A stretch of DNA of 64,000 nt from Lewinellaceae bacterium (GCA_020636095.1 JACJYN010000010.1:192022-256021); one strand, 5' to 3'; counted from the stretch's first letter, positions 1-9,989 are shown. Program-made: numbers and translations. The notes: generated by a model not told the origin, from the sequence alone.

Positions 1-263
1 AATATCTTTTGGCCCGCTTCGTCACAAACGGTGACCAGATAGTCGAAGTGTTGGCCTCTGAATACATTGACCGGTTTGGAATGCTGGCCGGAAATATCTA
101 TGCTGTCTTCCTCCATCACCTTGACAGCGAAGGGGTTAACGCCATGGCTTTCTAATCCAGCGCTGTGGATTTCTGCGCCTCTTTGCGTGTAGAACTTCAG
201 ATAGCCCTCGGCCATCTGGCTTCTACATGAATTGCCGGTGCAGAGCACCAAAATTCTTTTCAT
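1..263 (-). CDS. arsC: Arsenate reductase ArsC, LMW-phosphatase type (3' end outside window)
   Basis: The gene starts at 263 on the minus strand and runs off the left edge, so only about 87 residues are visible. The N-terminus reads MKRILVLCTGNSCRSQMAEG. It carries the CX5R phosphate-binding loop (Cys8 to Arg14) of the low-molecular-weight tyrosine phosphatase fold. The following SAG and SHGVNP motifs and the VTVCDEA segment match thioredoxin-coupled arsenate reductases, in which the last Cys takes part in the disulfide relay. The family reduces arsenate to arsenite in the cytoplasm. The second relay cysteine lies outside the window, so a plain LMW phosphatase cannot be fully excluded. A good promoter lies at 292-324. 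Confidence 0.85.
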   Translation of the reverse strand, partial: MKRILVLCTGNSCRSQMAEGYLKFYTQRGAEIHSAGLESHGVNPFAVKVMEEDSIDISGQHSKPVNVFRGQHFDYLVTVCDEAGQKI

Positions 264-291
264 CACGAGTGTTGTTTACAAGCACTTAACA

Positions 292-324
292 CAAATTTAA
301 CACAAAATCCCACTTATAAACAAA
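292..324 (-). promoter_or_regulatory. Bacteroidota-type promoter for arsC
   Basis: On the minus strand TTTG (324-321) is followed after 21 nt by TAAATTTG (299-292). This fits the Bacteroidota primary-sigma pattern of a TTG box and TAnnTTTG. The predicted start of transcription is near 285, about 22 nt before the arsC start codon. Confidence 0.55.
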
Positions 325-373
325 GAGATAAAAATATCGTTTATTTTTTTTTATGTGACTTGAGCCAACCATA

Positions 374-1219
374 TTAAAAAGTAGGGCATCCAATGCCTTT
401 ACCGCTGCCAAACCCACCGCCACCATTGCCTTGCAGACGGAAGGATAAGGTGAGGCCGCCAAAGTAGTACCAATCCTTGAATTCTCCTCCCCGGCGATAA
501 TCGGCAGTATCCGGGCTGGGATCCTTCAGCGTAGGATTGCTGAGTGTGGCTGCCAATTCTCCATTACCTTCCAGCAATTCAAAATAGTTGACTTGCATAT
601 TACTGACGTCGTCGAGATAATCCGTAAATAATTTTCGCCCGCCGAATTCTAACCCCAGGGTGATCGTTTCATTCAGCATGAATTTAACCCCCAGGCCTAA
701 CGGCAGGGCCAGCTGGGTTAATTGGTAGGGTGCATCGTAACCAGGCAACCCCTGCCCTTCCGTACCCAATGGCTGCAATTCGATGTAGTCGCCATCGAAC
801 TTCGCCTCCGGATTAAAGTGAAACACACCTACACCGCCGAAGAGGTAGGGCATGATCCCCCGATTTTGGTAGCTCCCCAATTTAAACAAGTTGATTTCTC
901 CGGTAAGGGCAAACTCCGTAATATTTGTCCTGAAATTCAGGCCGCGGTCGGTTCTGTTGTGATTGGCGTCATCCGCTGAGACCTTGCCAAGGGAGACGCC
1001 CAGGCGAAACGCAAAAGTCCGGCTGACATTAAACCGCCCAAAAAAACCAAAGGCAGGGCTGACTTCTCCTAAGTAAAGGCCAAACTCCTTTGGCGAGAGA
1101 TCGCCACTGTAAAGAGAGGCGCCCGCCATGATCCCGAGTTCCGTGCTTTGGGCATGCAATTTTTGAAGGCCAGAGAATACGCAAGCAATAAAAGTAGCAA
1201 CAACAACGAAATTCCTCAT
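374..1219 (-). CDS. DUF6089-like outer-membrane beta-barrel protein
   Basis: This 281-residue protein has an N-terminal signal peptide ending near HAQ (residues 22-24). A mature start of TELGIMAGASLYSGDL follows, which is the typical opening of the DUF6089 family of Bacteroidota. Alternating hydrophobic strands, a PYLFGGVGVFHFNP segment and a TDYLDDVSN segment are consistent with a small outer-membrane barrel. The end is glycine-rich. It is a tandem paralogue of the next gene, sharing the ELQPLGTEGQGLP block and the RRGGE/RRGGV plus DWYY segments. Such proteins are often found near type IX secretion components, but none is adjacent here. The substrate is unknown. Confidence 0.75.
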   Translation of the reverse strand: MRNFVVVATFIACVFSGLQKLHAQSTELGIMAGASLYSGDLSPKEFGLYLGEVSPAFGFFGRFNVSRTFAFRLGVSLGKVSADDANHNRTDRGLNFRTNITEFALTGEINLFKLGSYQNRGIMPYLFGGVGVFHFNPEAKFDGDYIELQPLGTEGQGLPGYDAPYQLTQLALPLGLGVKFMLNETITLGLEFGGRKLFTDYLDDVSNMQVNYFELLEGNGELAATLSNPTLKDPSPDTADYRRGGEFKDWYYFGGLTLSFRLQGNGGGGFGSGKGIGCPTF

Positions 1220-1404
1220 AGTTCAGTGGGATTGAAGTGAGACAATCAGGCTCCCAATTTAGGCAAAATTTGGATGCCCCGCTCGTTATAGCGAGCTTTT
1301 TCGACAGCCTTACAACGCACAAGCTATAAGGTAAATTACGCAAAAAGGATGGAATCGGGATTAGCGCGTAACCAAAGCGGGCCAGAAGAATCCATCGCCT
1401 GCAC

Positions 1405-2232
1405 TTATCGGAACCGGGGGCAGGGAACAGGGTCAGACATCATTTTGTGAATGGCCTTGCCAAAATTGTAAGAGAGCGTAATATTCATCATATAATACCA
1501 GTCTCTGGCCACGCCGCCACGCCGGTAGGACTTGTCGATACCTTCATCTCCGCCCAACTGGGGGTTACTCAGGCGAGCCGCCAATGGGCCGTTGCCTTCG
1601 AAAATGTCGCGATGGTTGACCGTGGCGCCGCTCACATCATCGAGATAGTCGGTGAGCAGAAAGCGGGCGCCCGCTTCGAAGCCAATGGTGAATTTGCGGT
1701 TGACTACTTTTATTCCGGCGCCAAAAGGCAAATTGAACTGCATGCGGTTGTATTTGTCCGAATAATTGGGCAGGCCCTGCCCTTCAGTTCCGAGGGGTTG
1801 CAGTTCCACCAATTCACCGTCCACCTCAGTTTTAGGGTTGAAATGAAAGAAGCCTGCCCCCCCGAAAAGATAGGGGAAAGTGGAGCTGTATTCGGTATGC
1901 CGTATGCGAATAGAGTGCCATTCGCCAACGACATTGAACTCCCAGATTTTACTCTCAAATTTGAGCCCTCGCTCCGGATATTTGGTCCGTGCATGATCGC
2001 CCTGAACACCGCCAAAGTTCAGGTTGAAGCGAGTGGAAAACTGCCGGCTGTTGACCAGGCGGCAGAACATCCCTATCGCCGGACGAGTCTCCTGGATCAT
2101 TTGACGGAAATCGCTGGTGGCCAGGTCTCCGCTGTAAAACATGGCCCCGAAATTCAAGCCTATATCAATGACCTGGGCCCGTAAAGAAAGGGAAGAACAA
2201 ACAATGAACAAGGGCAGAATAAACCGATACAT
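1405..2232 (-). CDS. DUF6089-like outer-membrane beta-barrel protein (paralogue)
   Basis: This 275-residue protein has a signal peptide ending at RAQ (residues 18-20), then VIDIGLNFGAMFYSGDL. It lines up along its whole length with the neighbouring gene at 374-1219, including PYLFGGAGFFHFNP, the ELQPLGTEGQGLP block, LLTDYLDDVSG and SYRRGGVARDWYY. The two probably arose by tandem duplication. The 185-nt spacer contains a short GCTCG/CGAGC hairpin but no convincing promoter, so co-transcription is possible. An outer-membrane location is inferred from the signal peptide and strand pattern. No function can be assigned. Confidence 0.75.
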   Translation of the reverse strand: MYRFILPLFIVCSSLSLRAQVIDIGLNFGAMFYSGDLATSDFRQMIQETRPAIGMFCRLVNSRQFSTRFNLNFGGVQGDHARTKYPERGLKFESKIWEFNVVGEWHSIRIRHTEYSSTFPYLFGGAGFFHFNPKTEVDGELVELQPLGTEGQGLPNYSDKYNRMQFNLPFGAGIKVVNRKFTIGFEAGARFLLTDYLDDVSGATVNHRDIFEGNGPLAARLSNPQLGGDEGIDKSYRRGGVARDWYYMMNITLSYNFGKAIHKMMSDPVPCPRFR

Positions 2233-2617
2233 ATGTTTTGGGATTTTGCTATCATTATTCCAAAGAATGATGGATTCTTTTGAAGCTTGGCAATTTTAGG
2301 GCTTTGGAAAAAAATAACTGCGCTATTTTGCGTAGTTTATTTATCTCCAAACCCCTAAACAGGAATTCCGGGGTTGGATTAGACTTACCCCCAAACACCG
2401 GGCCAGTCTTTTTGCGTTATACTTTTTTTATACGCTGAGGTTACAAGAAGCAGGCGCAAATCTACATTTTTTTTATGTTTTTGTGTATTAGAGAAATCCA
2501 TATTTAACATCCAGTGAGAAAAAGTGTTATAATACAGTTTTGAAAACGATACTTTGATTAGAAAATAACTTCCTGGTTTGAAGTTACTTTTTAAGGATTA
2601 CTAAAATCAAAATAATT
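2233..2617. other. Divergent intergenic region, AT-rich, no gene seen
   Basis: About 385 nt separate the outer-membrane protein gene (minus) from the ABC exporter (plus). The stretch is AT-rich and has no coding remnant. The sequence near 2550-2560 (ATACTTTG) resembles a -7 box with one base missing, so no promoter call is made. Confidence 0.5.
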
Positions 2618-4423
2618 ATGGGCATGCGCAGGCGAACAACCGCAGCAGGTGAAGCAACCCCGCCAAAGATAAACCGTGAGAAGTTGCTGGAAGCCGCCCA
2701 GGTCTTTAGCTTTATCCGGCCCTACCGCTGGCCCTTCATCCTCGGCATGGTGTTCCTCTTTTTGTCCAGCCTGGTATTTATGATCTTTCCTTACCTGTCT
2801 GGATTAATGGTCGATGTAGCGCAGGGCAATGCCAAAATGGACATCACGTTGGGGCAAATCGGCTGGGTACTGCTCGGCATTCTCGTTGCACAGGGAGTGG
2901 TATCCTACTCCCGTGTACTGCTCTTCGCCATTGTCAGTGAGAAAGGAATTGCCGATGTGCGCAAAGCACTGTATCAGAAACTGGTCACTTTGCCCATTGT
3001 ATTTTTCGAGCAAAGCCGGGTGGGCGAACTGGTCAGCCGCCTGACCGCCGATGTGGAGAAATTATACAGTGCATTTTCCATTACCCTTGCTGAATTTATC
3101 CGTCAGATCATCATTCTGGTGGCGGGCATTGCCTTTCTGGCTATCCGGGCGCCCATGTTGTCGCTGATCATGCTGGGCACCTTCCCTGTCATCGTTATCG
3201 GAGCCATGTTTTTTGGCCGTTTCATCAGGAGGCTGTCCAAAAGCAGGCAGGAAGAGCTGGCGCAATCCAACACCATACTCAACGAAACCATACAGGCCAT
3301 TGAGGCCGTCAAAGCGTTCACCAATGAAATGTTTGAAGCACTTCGGTACGGCCGGTCTATTGACCAGGTGGTCGGGGTAGCGCTCCGCTACGCCCGCTGG
3401 CGTGCGCTGTTCTCGGTTTTTATTATCACCTTTCTGTTTGGCGCACTGTTCTTTATCATCTGGCAAGGCGCCAGAATGCTGGAAAACGGGACGATGACCG
3501 CCGGGCAGCTCATCGAATTTGTCGTTTACACCGGCATCCTGGGCGGCGCCATTGCCGGGTTGGGTAATTTCTACACCGAAATACTGGGGGCGGTAGGAGC
3601 TACCGAACGGATTCGGGAAATCCTCAAGGAAGAAGGAGAAGTGGAAGCCAATCCTGGCCACCAGGTTGAACGGATTACGTTGAAAGGCAACATCCGCTAC
3701 GAACAAGTGTATTTCAGCTATCCTACCCGAAAAGACCTACCCGTTCTGAAAGGGCTGGATTTCCGGGTGGAATCCGGGCAGAAAGTGGCGTTGGTCGGTA
3801 CCAGTGGGGCAGGAAAATCTACGATCGTACAATTGTTGCTCAAATTCTACCAGGTGGATAGTGGAGATATCAAAGTAGATGGGCGTAGCATTTCTGATAT
3901 CAATACGACCGCTTACCGTCAGAACATCGCCATTGTGCCGCAGGAGGTGATCCTCTTTGGGGGCACCATTAAAGAAAATATCCTGTACGGCAAGCCGGAA
4001 GCCACGGAAGAAGAAGTGATCGAAGCGGCCCGCAAGGCCAACGCCTGGGATTTTATCCAATCCTTCCCCGAAAGGCTGGAAACCGTGGTTGGCGAACGCG
4101 GGGTTAAGCTCTCCGGCGGCCAGCGGCAGCGCATCGCCATTGCCCGCGCCATCCTGAAGGATCCCGCTATATTGCTGCTCGATGAAGCCACTTCATCGCT
4201 GGACGCCGAGTCGGAAAAAGCCGTACAGGACGCCCTGAACAAACTGATGGAAGGCCGGACGTCGATTATCATCGCTCATCGCCTGGCCACCATCCGGGAT
4301 GTTGACTGCATTTACGTGATCGACAAAGGCCGGATCATCGAGCAGGGCACCCACGAAGAACTCTCCCGGATCGAAGAGGGAACGTATAATTCTCTGGCCA
4401 AACTACAGTTCGAACTTACTTAG
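2618..4423 (+). CDS. ABC exporter, fused permease and ATPase (MsbA/ABCB type)
   Basis: This 601-residue half-transporter probably works as a homodimer in the inner membrane. The first ~330 residues hold the six-helix exporter domain, with hydrophobic segments near 40-60, 80-105, 155-200 and 265-310. The nucleotide-binding domain has Walker A GTSGAGKST near residue 393, a Q-loop (VPQE), the signature LSGGQRQ near 498 and Walker B ILLLDEA near 519, followed by the switch histidine (IIAHR). All catalytic residues are present. The length is typical for bacterial ABCB exporters. The substrate could be lipid, peptide or drug; nothing nearby decides it. A small membrane protein and murB follow on the same strand. 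Confidence 0.9.
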   Translation: MGMRRRTTAAGEATPPKINREKLLEAAQVFSFIRPYRWPFILGMVFLFLSSLVFMIFPYLSGLMVDVAQGNAKMDITLGQIGWVLLGILVAQGVVSYSRVLLFAIVSEKGIADVRKALYQKLVTLPIVFFEQSRVGELVSRLTADVEKLYSAFSITLAEFIRQIIILVAGIAFLAIRAPMLSLIMLGTFPVIVIGAMFFGRFIRRLSKSRQEELAQSNTILNETIQAIEAVKAFTNEMFEALRYGRSIDQVVGVALRYARWRALFSVFIITFLFGALFFIIWQGARMLENGTMTAGQLIEFVVYTGILGGAIAGLGNFYTEILGAVGATERIREILKEEGEVEANPGHQVERITLKGNIRYEQVYFSYPTRKDLPVLKGLDFRVESGQKVALVGTSGAGKSTIVQLLLKFYQVDSGDIKVDGRSISDINTTAYRQNIAIVPQEVILFGGTIKENILYGKPEATEEEVIEAARKANAWDFIQSFPERLETVVGERGVKLSGGQRQRIAIARAILKDPAILLLDEATSSLDAESEKAVQDALNKLMEGRTSIIIAHRLATIRDVDCIYVIDKGRIIEQGTHEELSRIEEGTYNSLAKLQFELT

Positions 4424-4449
4424 GGTAGCCATCCAAAAATTCCTTGCCT

Positions 4450-4980
4450 ATGCTCCGCATTACCGCTGTGCTAGTCGTGTTGCTGTTGTTAGGGCTGATC
4501 GCTTTATACGTATCAGAGTTTCATTGGTTTGACCGCACCATCGGCATGCGCCGCCTGGCCTTGTACGCAATGGCCATCGGAGTATTGTTGGGAACTGCCC
4601 TGGGCCGCCGGTTCAGCCCGCAGGGCCGGAACACCGTTGAGAAAGTCCAGCTGTATGTATTTTTTATTTCTATCTGCACGCTGTTTGCTCCACTGGCAGC
4701 CAGCCTGAGTAACCGCTTGCTAAGCCCCTACCCTCCCCGGCTCGAACAGGTAACCTTCTTTGAAGAGCAGGCTTTTTTTTCGGGCCGATACGGACTGATC
4801 AAAGGGGAAAAAGTGGAACCCGACGGCTATTATACCTTCTTCTACTACCACGGGCGGTTGCGGCGCGTCAAAAGTAAACAACCGTTACTTTCCGGGCGGG
4901 AAAGGGGCGAAACCGTGGGGCTTACCATCCGGCGCGGCTTGTGGGGGTATGATGTGGTGAGGGAGGGAGTGAGAGAGTGA
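4450..4980 (+). CDS. Hypothetical membrane protein
   Basis: This 176-residue protein has three hydrophobic helices in its first ~95 residues, then a soluble basic C-terminal half. The ATG at 4450 is preferred over an in-frame TTG six bases upstream. It lies 26 nt after the ABC exporter and 36 nt before murB, so the three genes may be one transcript. The last codons come from a purine-only stretch (gtgagggagggagtgagag), so the C-terminal tail VVREGVRE may be repeat-derived. No family was recognised. Confidence 0.6.
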   Translation: MLRITAVLVVLLLLGLIALYVSEFHWFDRTIGMRRLALYAMAIGVLLGTALGRRFSPQGRNTVEKVQLYVFFISICTLFAPLAASLSNRLLSPYPPRLEQVTFFEEQAFFSGRYGLIKGEKVEPDGYYTFFYYHGRLRRVKSKQPLLSGRERGETVGLTIRRGLWGYDVVREGVRE

Positions 4981-5016
4981 GAGAAATATTAGATATTTGT
5001 CCTACAATATCAGTTC

Positions 5017-6030
5017 ATGAAAATCCGGGAAAACGTTTCGTTAAAGCCATACAATACTTTTGGCGTTGAAGCCACAGCGCCTCATTTTGTCGAAATTCAC
5101 AGCACCGAAGAGTTGCAGCAAATTCTTCGTCAATGGCAGGGCGGAAAACCTTTCATCCTCGGCGGGGGCAGCAATATCCTGCTGGCCGGCGAGATGCGAA
5201 GGCTGGTCATCAAAAACAGCATTAAGGAAAAGGCCATTACCGCCCGGAAGGGGGACAAGGCCTGGGTATCGGCCGGCGGGGGAGAAAACTGGCATGAATT
5301 CGTACGCTGGTGCCTGGAGCATGAGTTGGGCGGCATCGAAAACCTCTCCCTCATACCGGGCACGGCAGGGGCTGCGCCGATCCAGAATATTGGGGCCTAT
5401 GGCTGCGAGCTCAGCGAGGTGTTTCACATGCTGGAAGCGGTTGAGCTGGATACCGGCGCGCTGCACTCCTTTGGCAGGGAAGCTTGCCGCTTTGGGTACC
5501 GGGACAGCATCTTCAAACAGGAACTCAAAGGGCAATACTGCATCACCCGGGTTTCCCTGGAGCTCAGCACGGCCCACCACCAGCTCAACACCTCCTACGG
5601 CGCGATCCGGCAGATGCTGGCGGGCCAGGGCATTGGCGCTCCCACCATACACGATGTCAGCCGGGCAGTGGTCGCCATCCGCTCCAGTAAATTACCGGAC
5701 CCGGAGGTATTGGGCAATTCAGGCAGTTTTTTTAAAAACCCGGAACTGCCCTACCGCCAGTTTGAGGGCCTCCAACAGGAGTATAAGGATATGCCCTATT
5801 ATCCGCTCGACAATGGGGGGGTCAAATTACCGGCCGGCTGGCTGATCGAGCAAGCAGGGTGGAAGGGAAAGCGCTTAGGGGATGCAGGTTGCTATGAAAA
5901 ACAGGCCCTGGTGCTGGTCAACCACGGAAAGGCCAGCGGCCGGGATATCTTCGAGCTGGCGCAACGTATACAGGACGACGTGCAGGAAAAATTCGGGATA
6001 TGGCTGGAAATGGAGGTGAATGTGGTTTGA
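5017..6030 (+). CDS. murB: UDP-N-acetylmuramate dehydrogenase MurB
   Basis: MurB reduces UDP-GlcNAc-enolpyruvate to UDP-MurNAc with NADPH and FAD, the second committed step of peptidoglycan precursor synthesis in the cytoplasm. At 337 residues it matches the type I enzymes such as that of E. coli. The N-terminus KPYNTFGVEA is diagnostic. The FAD-binding loop ILGGGSNILL lies at ~48-57, followed by SLIPGTAGAAPIQNIGAYG. The motif GNSGSFFKNPE near residue 233 supplies the catalytic serine. The C-terminal motif PAGWLIEQAGWKG is also present. The start follows the hypothetical membrane protein by 36 nt. Confidence 0.96.
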   Translation: MKIRENVSLKPYNTFGVEATAPHFVEIHSTEELQQILRQWQGGKPFILGGGSNILLAGEMRRLVIKNSIKEKAITARKGDKAWVSAGGGENWHEFVRWCLEHELGGIENLSLIPGTAGAAPIQNIGAYGCELSEVFHMLEAVELDTGALHSFGREACRFGYRDSIFKQELKGQYCITRVSLELSTAHHQLNTSYGAIRQMLAGQGIGAPTIHDVSRAVVAIRSSKLPDPEVLGNSGSFFKNPELPYRQFEGLQQEYKDMPYYPLDNGGVKLPAGWLIEQAGWKGKRLGDAGCYEKQALVLVNHGKASGRDIFELAQRIQDDVQEKFGIWLEMEVNVV

Positions 6031-6084
6031 AAAGCTCTATTGTTGAAGGGTTGGTGTACGGGGCTGGACAGGAACCTATTCTGA

Positions 6085-6183
6085 GGCTACCATTCCAGGG
6101 TTGGACGAGTTCGCGGTTCGGTATTCGCTGTTCGCAACCGCGGCAGGCTGCCTGGGCTTACCTGCTTCTAACCGTGTCCAACC
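6085..6183. repeat. Palindromic repeat, GGTTGGAC family (copy B1)
   Basis: GGTTGGAC at 6099-6106 is repeated inverted as GTCCAACC at 6176-6183. The left arm begins GGCTACCATTCCAG, shared in part with copies near 14504 and 25177. The interior carries a short run of the TTCGG heptamer type (ttcgcggttcggtattcgct). It sits directly between murB and the decayed insertion sequence. Confidence 0.6.
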
Positions 6184-6185
6184 TT

Positions 6186-8454
6186 AGTACGACTTTTGCA
6201 CCGGCAGAAGTCGCTTGGCGGGGGCAAAAGTTCATTGACAGCTTAGGATAACCAAAGGCGTTTTGAATTTCGGCGGGTTTAGTCCCATATAGCGAGCAGG
6301 CTGAAAGAGCATCAGGCATTAATACACTGTAAATTAAGTTCTGTACCCTTTTCGAAGCTTCTTGCTCGTGGTTCGATCATCTTGATCGAACGCGCCGGGA
6401 GGCGCAAAACCCAATGAGCAGGATAACGTGCGATCAAGATGATCGCCGCACGAATCCCTGCCGGAATAACGACAAAATTTAATTTAGGCTGTAATTAGCT
6501 TCAGAGCCTGTCCCGGATTCATTTCGCCGGCTTCGTATGTATTTAACAAAACAGCCTGCCTGGCTGCTCCTGGCGCCGACGTAGCGCAGGGCTGATACCC
6601 GTTAGCTATTGGCATCAGCGCTGTGGGCTTCAGCACCGAAGGTGCAAGTGTCCGGACTACTACTGCTATTTAAGCAAGCTTACCAGCGTATAGCCTTGCT
6701 CTACGGTTAGGGACAAAGCGCAGCTCGCGGGCAGCCTTTTTGGCTAAGATTTGGTAAATTGCTCTAATAACGGAGCAGCAATGAAAATACTGACAGGATT
6801 TCCCAGTATCGTTAAGAAGTATGCCGCTTTCTATGAGCCATGTTTTAGCCCGGAAGGCTTTGAGCACTTTAAAAAGCCTTGTCCGGTTTTATTGTTAGTG
6901 AAAACAAAACCTTGGAAGCCATTAACCGCTTGTTCGTCACCAAGCCACGGAACCAGAGTAGCTTTAACCGTTTTTTCAACCGGCAAAACTTTGATATAGA
7001 GCAAATCCATGAGCGGCGCCTTACCATGTTGCAGCAAAACGAACATACGCGCTTCAAGCCCCCTACCAGAAAGCCGGGCAGTAGCCTGGTAGTGACAATA
7101 CTTTGTTGAAGCACTACGGTACCAATGCTTTGACCAGATTTACAATTTGTACGACTCTACCGACAAGCGTTATTGCTGGGCACATGACTTGGTCACCCTT
7201 CACTACAATGACGAGCAAACGGATTATCCGGTTTATTATCAACTGTGGGATCCGCCGGATTGGGAAGCAGTGGCTCTTTTCTTGATGGAAAAAGGCTTTA
7301 CCGTCAATAAAGACAAATGGGACAATAGAACACAAGAGCCTCAGAAATGGCTTAACTATATTAGAACTCGCTATAAGTTAGGCTGTAAAAACATCCTGGT
7401 TTGGTGAGGTTTATAAAACCAAAATCCACATCGCCGAGGGGTTGCTACGCAAATTTTGCCGGCATTACCCCGCTGTGGACTATCCGGTGGTTTTGGATTC
7501 GGGTTTTACCTCCGCATACTTTTGTAAGGTTATTGCCCAGGATTTAAAGCGAGATTACATTGGCAACTTGAGAAGCGATCAAAACATCATCCTACTCTGG
7601 GAATCAAACTATGTCGTTAGGACAGTTCGCAGATCAACTCAAAGCGGAGCATTTAACCCGGGCACAAAGCCCGTTTTTCAAAAAGGTAGGCTATACTTAT
7701 CGAGGCAAAAGAAGCATTATTATGCCTACTTTGCCAATCACCGCATCCAAAATTTTGAAAACAAACAAAGGCTGGTTATTGCTTTTTCCCAAAAGGAACT
7801 TACCGGCACTCCATATTTTGTGATCACCAATCGCTTGAATTGGTATCCTAGTGGCATCCTGCGGCTTCGCCGCCAGAGGTGGCCCGTCGAGACGTATCAT
7901 CAAGAGGGCAAAGCCGAGGGCTTGGACAAGTATGAGGTTCGAAACTTTGATACCATACAATCCTATATAGCCTTTGTTGTCGTAACCTATTCGATACTAC
8001 AATGTGCAAGCTACGACGATGGTACTTTTGTCCAGTATTCGACAGCGGCTCCAAACGGAGACGGACGGCACGCTGCCTTTTCTCAGAAGGCTGATGCAAG
8101 CCGAAGGATTAGTGGCATTGGTTGAATTTGTTTTTTGCAAATGCAAAAGGGAGCTTCCCTTGAACAAACCCTTGAGCCCTTAATCCAATGCTTCACTCAT
8201 GCTTAGGCGCGAGGCTTAATTCTTTGTCCGCCCTCTGCAGCTGGTTAAAACCTTAGCCAAACCTTACAGATGGGCAGATTCGCTGGGCCACACTCAGGAT
8301 TACCCACAGCAATAGCTCGTGAGTAAAGCGGATTTGGTTATCCTAAATTGTCAAAGAACTTGAGGTAGTACGCGCCCCAGCGATTGATTTTGTGCCGAAA
8401 CCTGGAGCGCCTGGCCCAGAAAATGAAATTTCCTGCCGGTGCAAAAGTCGTACT
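6186..8454 (+). mobile_element. Decayed insertion sequence, IS701/IS4-like
   Basis: A broken DDE transposase is bounded by two nested pairs of inverted repeats. The inner pair (6237-6256 and 8333-8352) agrees at 18 of 20 positions and includes TTAGGATAACCAAA. The outer pair (6186-6207 and 8433-8454) is a perfect 22-bp match that includes GACTTTTGCACCGGCAG. The spacer between inner and outer repeats is about 29 nt on the left and 80 nt on the right, so the left end has lost sequence. No intact target duplication was found. The region 6260-6780 holds no gene, only short inverted motifs such as CGATCAAGATGATCG. Confidence 0.65.
6781..8125 (+). pseudogene. Transposase remnant (DDE superfamily) with several frameshifts
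   Basis: Pieces of one protein appear in order but in different frames. MKILTGFPSIVKKYAAFYEP starts at 6781. A segment with ENKTLEAINRLFV follows from ~6885, then YDSTDKRYCWAHDLVTLHY from ~7147, then a long piece from 7442 with VVLDSGFTSAYFCK and finally RQRWPVETYHQEGKAEGLD near 7878. The NKT-IN-LF start and the W-ETYHQEGK-GLD end fit IS701/IS4-like DDE transposases, the latter providing the catalytic Glu. At least three frameshifts mean no functional enzyme can be made. Confidence 0.75.
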
Positions 8455-8493
8455 TAGACGGGTAGCCTCTTCTGAATAATATCCCTTGATTTT

Positions 8494-8866
8494 CAGAAAC
8501 TTGCGAACAGCGAACAGCGAATTCCGAACCGGCGAACGGCGAACTCCGGTATTCGGCCACCCTGCGAATAGCGAACAGCGAACCTGCAAACGGCGAACTC
8601 CGGTATTCGGCCACCCTGCGAATAGCGAACAGCGAACCTGCAAACGGCGAACTCCGGTATTCGGCCACCCTGCGAACTCCGGTATTCGGCCACCCTGCGA
8701 ACAGCGAATTGCGAACCGGCGAACGGCGAACTCCGGTATTCGGAGTTCGGTATTCGGAGTTCGGTGAACCTGCGGAGTCCGAAATCCGGAAGAACACCCT
8801 GCGAATAGCGAACCTGCGAATAGCGAACAGCGAACAGCGAACCTGCGAATAGCGAACACTGCCCGG
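8494..8866. repeat. Degenerate heptanucleotide repeat array (GCGAACA type)
   Basis: About 370 nt consist almost only of GCGAACA, GCGAATA, GCGAACC and inverted units such as TCCGGTATTCGG. The basic step is 7 nt. A higher-order unit of 54 nt, from CCTGCGAATAGCG to GTATTCGGCCAC, is repeated starting at 8561 and 8615. Units occur in both orientations, so the array can fold on itself. It lies between the decayed insertion sequence and the stop codon of the MCE gene. Open frames across it are artefacts of a unit without stop codons. Confidence 0.85.
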
Positions 8867-8924
8867 CGGGCTTGCATTGAGCTAACCGCCATACCATCAT
8901 ACCCGTTAACAATACAATGCCCAA

Positions 8925-9959
8925 CTACTGTCCATCTGCCGCCGCATCCTTCCTATCGAATTTTTTGACTTTGTTACGGCTTTTGAACGGCATATAACGG
9001 TAAGGGCGATCCTGGAAATCGTTGATCAGGGAATCGGCGCGCTGACTCAGCTCACTGATTTGGTTATACAATTCTTCGTCGGACATCAGTTTCCCCAGGG
9101 AGCCTTCGCCATTTTTGATCTTGCCGACTACCCCGGAAACGCCGTCGAGCGCGGTGTTGGCAGACAGCAGCGTCGTTTTTAGCCCGGTGACAGCCTCATT
9201 GACCTCTCTGAGCGTTTTTTCCAGGTCAGCCGCCACCAGTTGGCTGCTGAGGGAGTCCGCATTACCCAGGATGCTGTTGATCTTGTCATTGTTGCCCTTC
9301 AGGTTGCCGGTGATATCATCGAGATTCGCCAGCATTCCGTTGATACTGCCGGAGGAAGAACGCAGCAGGCCGTCCATCTGGCCGGTAGCAGAATTGAGGT
9401 TGGCAAGGGCGGATTCCAGGTTTTTCATACTCTTTCCCAAAGGAGAATCAGGATCCTTCAACAAAGCGGCATTCAGGCTGTCGATCACATCCTCCAGCCC
9501 CACCTTAAGAATATCGACGTATCGCTCGGCATTTTCTTCTCCAACCAAGGAGCCCAACAGCCCCCGGAACTCGCCTTCCAGCACATCGCCACTCTTGGCG
9601 CAGTCATCGCCGGAACAAGGCAGGGGATAATCCAAAAGTACGGCTTTACCCCCCATAAACCCGGTGGAAACAATAATGGCCTTCGTGTTTTTGGGGATCG
9701 TCATGCCAGGGTTGAGATCCAGGATGACTTCTACCGTCCGGTCCACATCATTCAACAGTTTCACACTCGCCACGCTGCCCACCTCTACACCGTTGATGAA
9801 GACCTGGGTTCCGACCTGCATACGGTCTACCTGAGGATAATAAACCTTATAGGTATTAGACTTGAGCAAGACATTGCTGCCTCTGATGAATTTATACCCC
9901 CAAAAAGAAAGAGCGATGGCAACCACCGCCAGGAGGCCTACCTTTACTTCGTTTGACAT
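8925..9959 (-). CDS. MCE/MlaD family lipid-transport protein
   Basis: The 344-residue protein has one N-terminal membrane anchor (residues 6-24), then an MCE domain (~38-115) with VYYPQVDRMQVGTQVFINGV and a hydrophobic strand ending in GGKAVLLDYP. The rest (about 160-320) is a long Asn/Leu/Ser-rich helical region likely to form a coiled coil. MCE proteins assemble as hexamers that hold lipid channels between inner and outer membrane. The MlaE permease and MlaF ATPase are not nearby. Its position downstream of a cell-wall amidase and close to lptD suggests an envelope cluster. A -7-like box lies 23 nt before the start. Confidence 0.85.
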   Translation of the reverse strand: MSNEVKVGLLAVVAIALSFWGYKFIRGSNVLLKSNTYKVYYPQVDRMQVGTQVFINGVEVGSVASVKLLNDVDRTVEVILDLNPGMTIPKNTKAIIVSTGFMGGKAVLLDYPLPCSGDDCAKSGDVLEGEFRGLLGSLVGEENAERYVDILKVGLEDVIDSLNAALLKDPDSPLGKSMKNLESALANLNSATGQMDGLLRSSSGSINGMLANLDDITGNLKGNNDKINSILGNADSLSSQLVAADLEKTLREVNEAVTGLKTTLLSANTALDGVSGVVGKIKNGEGSLGKLMSDEELYNQISELSQRADSLINDFQDRPYRYMPFKSRNKVKKFDRKDAAADGQ

Positions 9960-9981
9960 GCTGTTTGGAATTTAAGCGCCG

Positions 9982-9989
9982 CAAAGGTA
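9982..9989 (-). promoter_or_regulatory. Probable -7 box for the MCE gene
   Basis: TACCTTTG on the minus strand (9989-9982) matches the Bacteroidota TAnnTTTG box and lies 23 nt upstream of the start codon. The -33 TTG element is poor, so only the -7 part is supported. Confidence 0.4.
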